11,494 nucleotides of DNA from an uncultured Gammaproteobacteria bacterium (GTDB taxonomy: Bacteria > Pseudomonadota > Gammaproteobacteria > Steroidobacterales > JABDMI01). Positions 1-5,120 of the stretch are shown here, piece after piece. The stretch is from the NCBI GenBank assembly GCA_938039225.1, contig CALHVH010000112.1, positions 1 to 11,494 on the forward strand, given 5' to 3'. Positions within the stretch are counted from its first letter, which is position 1, and each line of letters begins with the position of its first letter. Under the pieces are notes generated by a model, which had not been told where the DNA came from, searched no databases, and worked only from the letters and a program-made list of their open reading frames with translations. Both the position numbers and the translations under genes were made by a program.

Positions 1-14
1 AATTTTTTATGCAT
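1..14 (-). CDS. Possible start of a third cassette gene (GDYXXLXY-type?), truncated by the window edge
   Basis: On the minus strand an ATG at 14-12 opens a frame reading M-H-K-K before the window ends. It overlaps the last 8 nt (ATGCATAA) of the DUF4401 gene, the same 8-nt overlap geometry as the DUF2157/DUF4401 junction. In many gammaproteobacteria DUF2157 and DUF4401 genes are followed by a GDYXXLXY-domain membrane protein, so that is the expected product. Only about four codons are visible, so the identity is inferred from context, not from sequence. Confidence 0.35.
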
Positions 15-1125
15 GGTGGCTTACTCCATTAGGTTGAGTTTTGTTCTTTAATAAGTATGCAGCCAACCAACGTAACAATAAAAGCGAGATACCTAGAATT
101 AACAAGTGCTTAGATTTTTCCAAGAGCGTAATATTGAGAGAGTAATAATATTGCGAAGTAAAAAATAGCAAACTTAGAACTCCCAGTCCTTGCAAGATTC
201 TATTACTATTTGAAAATCCGCAAAGCAAAATTATCACACTTAAAATTACGCCGTGAGCATTCATTCCTACAAAACAAAAACTAAGCGCTGATAGAATGAT
301 GACTATGGATTTTTTATCATGTAACACTAAATTATAACGCTGGAGCAAATTAACTACACAGTAAAGAACTGTAGCAAATAAGAAAAGTATTCCTCCCCAG
401 TAATTTATTTTCGCAAAGAGCTCGGGGTTGCTTATATCATGTAAATTAAACTCACCACTTAAGTTATAGCGTAATGAGATATAGAAAAAAATAAGTACTA
501 AAACTAAACCATAGATACAGGCCTGAAGCATGTCTTGGCGATTAGGAAATTTGAATTCTTGCAAACTTAAATACACAAAACATATTAATAACAAACTACT
601 AGTCAAAAATTCTAAATAGAAGGTACCAGATAACATTAGGATGCAAGAAACGGCTGTACTGACAGTAAATAATCGATGAATGAAATGAGGTATAAGAATA
701 AAAAGTACTATTTCTACGGCAATTATTATGCTGAGGGTTAGTCTTTCGTTATTTTCAAATAATTCAAATATTCCATAAAAAATCAATGCTTGTCCTGCCA
801 AACTAAATACAAAAGCCAAATTCTCAAGGAAGTCGTTTTTACTACGAATTAGTAAAAAATACGCAGCAACTAATAATATAACACCACAAATAAATGAGCC
901 TAATGGTTGTTCAAATATAAACGAGAACATACTTCCAAGAAAAATTAATAGAAATATTGCGGCTAACCAACCCGAAAACCCTAAAAGAATTTTCACGAAC
1001 CAAGGTGATTCGTTATCAGAATTTTGAGGTGGCTCTCCGTTTACTAAGTTAGCATTATCCAAGTCTAGCCAAAGTCTGGAATCTTTAGCTTTCGATATGA
1101 TATTTTGTGATTCGAGTTCAGACAT
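7..1125 (-). CDS. DUF4401 domain-containing multi-pass membrane protein
   Basis: 372 residues. The first ~40 are hydrophilic (cytosolic-looking). Then come roughly ten hydrophobic segments, beginning with the family-typical stretch PWFVKILLGFSGWLAAIF (about residues 41-58) and ending with YYYSLNITLLEKS followed by a leucine-rich helix with LLLRW. These are features of DUF4401, a family of unknown function found beside DUF2157. No catalytic motif or signal peptide is evident. The ATG at 1125 is supported by AAGGAG at 1138-1133 with a 7-nt spacer, and the start overlaps the DUF2157 stop by 8 nt (ATGTCTGA), implying translational coupling. The gene is A+T rich, as usual for a hydrophobic protein. 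Family call is confident; function is unknown. Confidence 0.85.
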   Translation of the reverse strand: MSELESQNIISKAKDSRLWLDLDNANLVNGEPPQNSDNESPWFVKILLGFSGWLAAIFLLIFLGSMFSFIFEQPLGSFICGVILLVAAYFLLIRSKNDFLENLAFVFSLAGQALIFYGIFELFENNERLTLSIIIAVEIVLFILIPHFIHRLFTVSTAVSCILMLSGTFYLEFLTSSLLLICFVYLSLQEFKFPNRQDMLQACIYGLVLVLIFFYISLRYNLSGEFNLHDISNPELFAKINYWGGILFLFATVLYCVVNLLQRYNLVLHDKKSIVIILSALSFCFVGMNAHGVILSVIILLCGFSNSNRILQGLGVLSLLFFTSQYYYSLNITLLEKSKHLLILGISLLLLRWLAAYLLKNKTQPNGVSHHA

Positions 1126-2092
1126 AGTTAAACTCCTTATTGACTTTACGAAGCCAAATAGCAGATGCGCTGCCCATGCCGATAACTAACATTGCGAGTA
1201 AAAGAAGAATACCTTCATTGAAATTATCGAAAACTCTTACAGAGACAAAGGTCGTGATGACAATAATTCCAGATAAACAAGCCATGGTTAACATAAACAA
1301 GTCAGGTTTAATTTTACGGTATAAGTAAAAAAGACAAAGCATGCAGATTATCCAAATGCATGGAGCTAATAAGGTCATTTCTCTATAGTCGAAAATTGAT
1401 AACAAGGCTAAGAATGTTATAGCCGAACCACTAGCCACTGCAATAAGTCTTACAGGCCAGCGTGTATTTAAAAACTCGAAACGCGTTGCTGCAATTTCCC
1501 AGGCAACCAAGATGACAGCATTAACAATAAAGCCCACCCAGAGCAGTGATGTATCATTGCCAAAGATTATTCCGAAAAATCTATTTGAAATATATAAGTA
1601 AGTAAATATTGTCAGATTAATTAAAAAGACTTGAATGAACCATAAGGTAGCAAAACGTGATGCAATTACCCAAGGCGTTATCAAAGCTGCCCATGTGAAA
1701 AATAATTGCCAAGGGTCAGCACCGGTTTGATAGGTTTGATGAAAAAGAGCAAGTAAGGCACCTGTAAAAAGACTAGCAACGGTCAAGAGTACTTTTTGAC
1801 CCAAGGGTTTTTTCTGATAGTAAAAGTAGATACTTATAGCTGCAACAATTAAAGCTTGTACACCTACAAATTTTCCGAAGCGCCCGAGATCATCCCAATT
1901 AAAGGCAATAAAAAATATGACAGAAATTGCAATCGCAAGACTTCCTAGCCATACAAGGAGTTTATTTAAGAATTGAGCCCAAGAACTTTGGTTTGGCCAA
2001 ACCCCTGTGAGCTCTAAAGCTTTTGGTATATTGCTGGGCTCGATATTACCGTTTTTGATGAGGCCTATAAGTTGCTGACGTGTTGTTTGCAT
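1118..2092 (-). CDS. DUF2157 domain-containing multi-pass membrane protein
   Basis: 324 residues. A soluble N-terminal ~45 residues rich in small turns is followed by about ten hydrophobic segments. Two family hallmarks are visible: FIAFNWDDLGRFGKF (residues 61-75) after the first membrane segment, and YQTGADPWQLF (residues 121-131) after the third. These place it in DUF2157, a predicted inner-membrane protein of unknown function that pairs with DUF4401. The ATG at 2092 has no good Shine-Dalgarno sequence. The frame runs upstream to a stop at 2143-2141 with no other ATG, so this start is the best available. It is the first gene of the cassette, lies beyond the glnA terminator, and has a 29-bp dyad just upstream that could control it. 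Confidence 0.87.
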   Translation of the reverse strand: MQTTRQQLIGLIKNGNIEPSNIPKALELTGVWPNQSSWAQFLNKLLVWLGSLAIAISVIFFIAFNWDDLGRFGKFVGVQALIVAAISIYFYYQKKPLGQKVLLTVASLFTGALLALFHQTYQTGADPWQLFFTWAALITPWVIASRFATLWFIQVFLINLTIFTYLYISNRFFGIIFGNDTSLLWVGFIVNAVILVAWEIAATRFEFLNTRWPVRLIAVASGSAITFLALLSIFDYREMTLLAPCIWIICMLCLFYLYRKIKPDLFMLTMACLSGIIVITTFVSVRVFDNFNEGILLLLAMLVIGMGSASAIWLRKVNKEFNYV

Positions 2093-2234
2093 GCTTAAAC
2101 CATTGATTAAAAGGAATATTACGTTTGAGTGTAGCGGAATTTAAACCTAACTGACAGTTTAGTTTAAAAGTATTAAAAAACAGACCCTTCGGGCTTACAT
2201 AAGGATCTGAATTGGCATGTTTTTAGCTATCTAC
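2093..2234 (-). other. Intergenic leader upstream of the DUF2157/DUF4401 cassette
   Basis: The 142 bp between the glnA terminator and the DUF2157 ATG must hold the cassette promoter if the terminator is efficient. I found no convincing -35/-10 pair; TACACT at 2130-2125 (minus) is a possible -10, but its -35 is poor. The conspicuous element is the dyad at 2140-2168. A short GCCC-GAA-GGGT hairpin followed by T6 near 2175-2195 is too weak to call. Confidence 0.35.
2140..2168. repeat. 29-bp imperfect inverted repeat, candidate operator
   Basis: The arms TTTAAACCTAACTG (2140-2153) and CAGTTTAGTTTAAA (2155-2168) are complementary at 12 of 14 positions around a single central A at 2154. The inner AACTGACAGTT (2149-2159) is a perfect odd dyad. 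The 1-nt centre makes an RNA hairpin awkward but suits a dimeric DNA-binding protein. It ends 48 bp upstream of the DUF2157 start. The operator role is inferred from shape and position only. Confidence 0.5.
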
Positions 2235-2263
2235 AAAAAAAGCCGATACATTTCTGTATCGGC
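2235..2263 (-). terminator. Rho-independent terminator of glnA
   Basis: On the minus strand GCCGATACA (2263-2255), loop GAAA and TGTATCGGC (2250-2242) form a perfect 9-bp stem with a tetraloop, followed directly by a run of seven T (2241-2235). It lies 57 bp beyond the glnA stop. The plus-strand side has only CTTTATG after the stem, so it is directional. It separates glnA from the DUF2157 cassette. Confidence 0.92.
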
Positions 2264-2282
2264 CTTTATGTGCTTAGAATTA

Positions 2283-2302
2283 ATTCCTGTTAAAACAGGA
2301 AT
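2283..2302 (-). repeat. Inverted repeat (hairpin) in the glnA 3' UTR
   Basis: ATTCCTGT (2283-2290) and ACAGGAAT (2295-2302) form a perfect 8-bp stem around a 4-base loop, 17 bp after the glnA stop. No T tract follows on the minus strand, so it is not itself a terminator. It may protect the mRNA 3' end or form the first stem of a 3'UTR RNA. Confidence 0.65.
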
Positions 2303-2319
2303 AGTTTTCCTAAAACGTC

Positions 2320-3729
2320 TTATGCACTGTAGTACATATCAAATTCAACAGGATGAGTGCTCATACGTAGACGAGTAACTTCTTCCATTTTTAATTCGAT
2401 ATATGCATCAATCGCATCATCACTGAATACATCGCCAGCTTTTAAGAACTCACGATCTGCATCTAAAGCATTTAAAGCTTCTTCTAAAGAGAATGCAACT
2501 TCTGGAATCGCTTTTGACTCTTCTGCAGGCAGATCATATAAGTCTTTATCAGCAGCTTCACCTGGATGAATCTTGTTTTTAATACCGTCAAGTCCAGCCA
2601 TTAAGATTGCAGTAAATGCTAAGTATGGGTTCGCAGTAGAGTCAGGGAAACGTACTTCGATACGACGACCTTTAGGATTGGCAATGTAAGGAATACGAAT
2701 TGAAGCAGAACGGTTACGTGCAGAGTAAGCTAATTTAACAGGAGCTTCAAAGCCAGGAACTAAACGCTTGTAAGAGTTGGTTGACGCATTAGCAAAAGCA
2801 TTAATTGCTTTAGCGTGCTTAATAACACCACCAATGTAGTAAAGCGCGATGTCAGATAAGCCACCATAGCCATCACCTGAGAATAAGTTAACACCATCTT
2901 TCATGATAGAAGCATGCACGTGCATACCTGAACCATTATCACCAACAAGTGGCTTAGGCATAAATGTAGCTGTTTTACCAAAGCTGTGTGCAATGTTGTG
3001 CACTACATATTTGAATAATTGAACTTCATCACCTTTTTTAACCAAAGTGTTGAACTGAGTACCAATTTCACATTGACCAGCCGTTGCTACTTCATGGTGA
3101 TGTACTTCTGTGGTTAAACCCATTTCTTCAAGGGCATTACACATTGCACCACGAATGTCATGTAATGAATCAACTGGAGGTACAGGGAAATAACCACCCT
3201 TAACACCAGGACGATGACCCATATTGCCACCTTCCATTTTAGTACCCGAATTCCAGAAACCTTCTTCAGAATCGATATTGAAACCGCAGTTATTCATATC
3301 GGTATTCCAACGTACGTCATCAAAAACGAAGAATTCATTTTCAGGACCAAAGTAGGCAGTGTCACCAATGCCAGTAGATTGTAAATACGCTTCTGCACGT
3401 TTAGCAATAGAGCGTGGGTCACGTGAGTAACCTTGACCATCAGCAGGCTCAACCACGTCACAAGTGATATTCAATGTAGTGTCTACAGAAAATACGTCAA
3501 GCTTGGCAGTTTCAGTATCCGGTAACAAAATCATGTCAGATTCGTTAATGCCTTTCCAACCATTAATAGATGATCCGTCAAACATTTTGCCTTCTTCGAA
3601 AAAGTCAGCGTCAATAGTGTGTGAAGGTACAGTTACGTGTTGTTCTTTACCGCGTGTATCGGTAAAACGTAAATCAACATAACGTACTTCTTTGTCTTTA
3701 ATGGTTTTTAAAATATCCGCGGCGGACAT
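2320..3729 (-). CDS. glnA: Glutamine synthetase type I (GSI-beta)
   Basis: This cytosolic dodecameric enzyme makes glutamine from glutamate, ammonia and ATP. At 469 residues it has the same length as E. coli GlnA. The N-terminal beta-grasp domain (about 15-100) carries D51 in the DGSSINGW loop. The catalytic domain holds the metal ligands E130, E132, E213, E221, H270 and E358, the arginines R340, R345 and R360, and the flap glutamate E328 in VPGFEAP. Y398 in the KDLYDLP loop is the tyrosine adenylylated by GlnE, so post-translational control is expected. The ATG at 3729 is supported by AGGAG at 3740-3736 (6-nt spacer). Upstream lie a sigma-54 promoter and two NtrC sites. ntrB/ntrC do not follow as they do in enterics; a terminator and an unrelated membrane cassette come next. 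Confidence 0.98.
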   Translation of the reverse strand: MSAADILKTIKDKEVRYVDLRFTDTRGKEQHVTVPSHTIDADFFEEGKMFDGSSINGWKGINESDMILLPDTETAKLDVFSVDTTLNITCDVVEPADGQGYSRDPRSIAKRAEAYLQSTGIGDTAYFGPENEFFVFDDVRWNTDMNNCGFNIDSEEGFWNSGTKMEGGNMGHRPGVKGGYFPVPPVDSLHDIRGAMCNALEEMGLTTEVHHHEVATAGQCEIGTQFNTLVKKGDEVQLFKYVVHNIAHSFGKTATFMPKPLVGDNGSGMHVHASIMKDGVNLFSGDGYGGLSDIALYYIGGVIKHAKAINAFANASTNSYKRLVPGFEAPVKLAYSARNRSASIRIPYIANPKGRRIEVRFPDSTANPYLAFTAILMAGLDGIKNKIHPGEAADKDLYDLPAEESKAIPEVAFSLEEALNALDADREFLKAGDVFSDDAIDAYIELKMEEVTRLRMSTHPVEFDMYYSA

Positions 3730-3846
3730 AACAGGCTCCTGATTAAGATTGAGATTGAATAAGGGTAAAACAGTGTTTGAATGAGTTGGCTGCCTAAGAA
3801 GCTAGTTCATTCATCTAAAAATAGTGCGCTATTGTAGCGGGTTTTT
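3730..3846 (-). other. glnA 5' untranslated leader
   Basis: The leader is about 117 nt if transcription begins near 3847. Just upstream of the AGGAG Shine-Dalgarno the mRNA has three hexamers in tandem, TCAATC, TCAATC and TTAATC (3758-3741). A modest inverted repeat, GAATGA at 3779-3784 with TCATTC at 3807-3812, could form a small stem. No known riboswitch fold is recognisable. A TACAAT at 3836-3831 could be a sigma-70 -10, but it lacks a matching -35. Confidence 0.4.
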
Positions 3847-3858
3847 ACCTATAACAGT

Positions 3859-3873
3859 GCAGAAACCATGCCA
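3859..3873 (-). promoter_or_regulatory. Sigma-54 (RpoN) promoter of glnA
   Basis: Read on the minus strand the site is TGGCATGGTTTCTGC. It has the invariant GG (3872-3871), exactly ten bases, then GC (3860-3859), and close agreement with the TGGCAC-N5-TTGC consensus in the -24 box. The predicted start is near 3847. Its position ahead of glnA and downstream of two NtrC sites fits nitrogen-limited activation by phosphorylated NtrC and RpoN. Confidence 0.82.
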
Positions 3874-3900
3874 AGTATTTAGCTTTGTGTAAATCCACCT

Positions 3901-3913
3901 GAAAAACTTGATA
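3901..3913 (-). promoter_or_regulatory. Possible IHF site between the NtrC enhancers and the sigma-54 promoter
   Basis: Minus-strand TATCAAGTTTTTC matches the IHF consensus WATCARNNNNTTR at all but the last position. It centres about 60 bp upstream of the predicted start, between enhancer and promoter, where IHF commonly bends DNA at sigma-54 promoters. In A+T-rich DNA such matches arise by chance. A second near match, AATCAGCCAGTTC, lies at 3969-3981. Confidence 0.3.
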
Positions 3914-3990
3914 TTTGTCATCTTAGTGATGATTATGAGGCACAATTTTAATCAGAAAAATCATTATAAATCAGCCAGTTCCACATATTA

Positions 3991-4007
3991 TGCACTATCA
4001 TAGTGCG
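3991..4007. promoter_or_regulatory. NtrC (NRI) binding site 1
   Basis: TGCACTATCATAGTGCG contains the symmetric core GCAC-N7-GTGC (3992-4006) typical of NtrC enhancers. Its inner bases also pair (CACTA with TAGTG), giving strong dyad symmetry. The centre is about 150 bp upstream of the predicted glnA sigma-54 start. Confidence 0.82.
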
Positions 4008-4021
4008 ATTAAATTTTGGCA

Positions 4022-4038
4022 AGCACATATTTGGTGCA
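4022..4038. promoter_or_regulatory. NtrC (NRI) binding site 2
   Basis: AGCACATATTTGGTGCA again gives GCAC-N7-GTGC (4023-4037). Its centre is 31 bp from the centre of the first site, about three helical turns, so two NtrC dimers would sit on the same DNA face as in the E. coli glnA enhancer (about 32 bp). A lone GCAC half-site follows at 4041 without a partner. Confidence 0.82.
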
Positions 4039-4121
4039 AGGCACTATAAGCAAAGTCTTTTACTAAGCTTAAACTTGGCATCAATTGATGATTTTCAGAC
4101 TTATGAGAATTTGCTGCGGTG

Positions 4122-4150
4122 CTGAAAAAGAAGCGCTTTGCGGTTATACT
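4122..4150 (+). promoter_or_regulatory. Sigma-70 promoter of the glyQ operon
   Basis: CTGAAA (4122-4127) and TATACT (4145-4150) are separated by 17 bp. The -10 is a five-of-six match and the -35 four of six. Transcription would begin around 4157, leaving a short leader of roughly 28 nt before glyQ. It lies at the glyQ end of the divergent region, more than 80 bp from the nearest NtrC site. Confidence 0.65.
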
Positions 4151-4184
4151 GCACTGCTAAATTTTCCAACGGAAACCAACACTT

Positions 4185-5120
4185 ATGTCGCAGCAAACCA
4201 AGCCGGTGACTAAACCAAAAAGCTTTCAATCATTAATTTTTCGCCTGCAACAATTTTGGGCACTTAAGGGTTGTGCCATTATGCAGCCTATGGATTTACC
4301 CATGGGTGCAGGTACTTTTCACCCCTCTACTTTCTTGCGAGCCATTGGACCAGAGCCCTGGAGTTCGGCCTATGCGCAAGGTTGTCGACGCCCTACTGAT
4401 GGTCGTTATGGTGAAAACCCAAACCGTTTACAGCATTACTACCAATTTCAAGTTGCTCTTAAGCCGTCGCCAGATAATATTCAGGAACTTTATTTAGATT
4501 CTTTGAAAGCCTTGGGAATTGATCCCTTGGTACATGACATACGTTTTGTTGAAGATAACTGGGAGTCACCTACTTTAGGCGCTTGGGGTTTAGGTTGGGA
4601 AGTCTGGATGAATGGGATGGAAATTACTCAGTTCACTTACTTTCAACAAGCTGGTGGTTTGGAGTGCAAACCAGTGACTGGTGAAATCACTTACGGTTTA
4701 GAAAGATTGGCCATGTATTTGCAAGGCGTCGAAAGTGTTTATGATTTAATTTGGGCTACGGGTCCAAATGGCCCAGTGACATATGGCCAAATTTTTCATC
4801 AAAATGAAGTAGAGCAATCTACCTATAATTTTGAGATTGCTGATACTGAACATTTATTTAATGCTTTTGATCAGGCTGAGAAAGAAGCCAATATTCTTTT
4901 AGAAAAAGACTTGGCTCTGCCTGCGTATGAGCAAGTTATTTTAGCGTCGCATTGGTTTAATTTATTAGATGCACGTCATGCCATTTCAGTGACTGAGCGA
5001 CAACGTTTTATTTTACGTGTACGTAGTTTGTCGAGAATGGTTGCAGAAGCTTATCTAGCAAGTCGGGAACGCTTAGGGTTCCCATTACTTAAGAATCAAA
5101 AAACTGGAGAGTCAGCATGA
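4185..5120 (+). CDS. glyQ: Glycine--tRNA ligase alpha subunit
   Basis: 311 residues; the catalytic class II subunit of the bacterial alpha2-beta2 glycyl-tRNA synthetase, which activates glycine with ATP and charges tRNA-Gly in the cytosol. Recognisable blocks are MQPMDLPMGAGTFHPSTF (33-50), RRPTDGRYGENPNRLQHYYQ (68-87), the VEDNWESPTLGAWGLGWEV run (122-140), QFTYFQQAGGLECKPVTGEI (149-168) and FHQNEVEQSTYNFE. The N-terminus is slightly longer than the ~303-residue E. coli protein. The ATG at 4185 has only a weak GGAA Shine-Dalgarno at 4171. The stop overlaps the glyS start by 4 nt (ATGA), coupling the two subunits. The segment SAYAQGCRRP (61-70) differs from the AYVQPSRRP I recall in enteric sequences. 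Confidence 0.98.
   Translation: MSQQTKPVTKPKSFQSLIFRLQQFWALKGCAIMQPMDLPMGAGTFHPSTFLRAIGPEPWSSAYAQGCRRPTDGRYGENPNRLQHYYQFQVALKPSPDNIQELYLDSLKALGIDPLVHDIRFVEDNWESPTLGAWGLGWEVWMNGMEITQFTYFQQAGGLECKPVTGEITYGLERLAMYLQGVESVYDLIWATGPNGPVTYGQIFHQNEVEQSTYNFEIADTEHLFNAFDQAEKEANILLEKDLALPAYEQVILASHWFNLLDARHAISVTERQRFILRVRSLSRMVAEAYLASRERLGFPLLKNQKTGESA

Larger units (their letters stand above)
2235..2319 (-). ncRNA. glnA 3' UTR, candidate 3'UTR-derived small RNA (GlnZ-like position)
   Basis: The 85-nt 3' UTR contains a first hairpin, ATTCCTGT/ACAGGAAT (2302-2295 with 2290-2283, 4-nt loop), an A+U-rich single-stranded spacer, and then the strong terminator with a U7 tail. A 3'-terminal U-rich hairpin next to an A/U-rich spacer is the layout of Hfq-bound 3'UTR sRNAs, and in enterobacteria the glnA 3' UTR is known to release the sRNA GlnZ. 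I cannot show homology to GlnZ. The call rests on location and shape. Confidence 0.3.

Noticed and set aside
2175..2198. GCCC-GAA-GGGT hairpin followed by T6 on the minus strand upstream of DUF2157, as a second terminator or attenuator
   Set aside because: The stem is only about four pairs with a GT wobble and a 3-nt loop, too weak to call beside the strong terminator at 2235-2263.
2357..3682. Plus-strand open frames inside glnA, and similar frames opposite or within glyS, the acyltransferases and the M16 gene
   Set aside because: They lie within strongly conserved coding genes, have no recognisable protein features and no ribosome-binding sites; they are shadows of the real reading frames.
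3831..3859. TACAAT on the minus strand as a sigma-70 promoter of glnA
   Set aside because: No -35-like hexamer is found at 16-18 bp spacing.
4080..4089. ATCAATTGAT palindrome as an operator for glyQ
   Set aside because: A 10-bp perfect palindrome in A+T-rich DNA is expected by chance, and nothing else supports it.
4075..4090. TTGGCATCAATTGATG on the plus strand as a sigma-54 promoter for glyQ
   Set aside because: The bases ten positions after GG are TG, not GC, so the -12 element fails; a good sigma-70 promoter lies closer to glyQ.
3730..4184. A small gene, tRNA or riboswitch in the 455-bp glnA/glyQ region
   Set aside because: No open frame with a ribosome-binding site, no cloverleaf and no conserved riboswitch core could be seen; promoter and enhancer elements account for the region.
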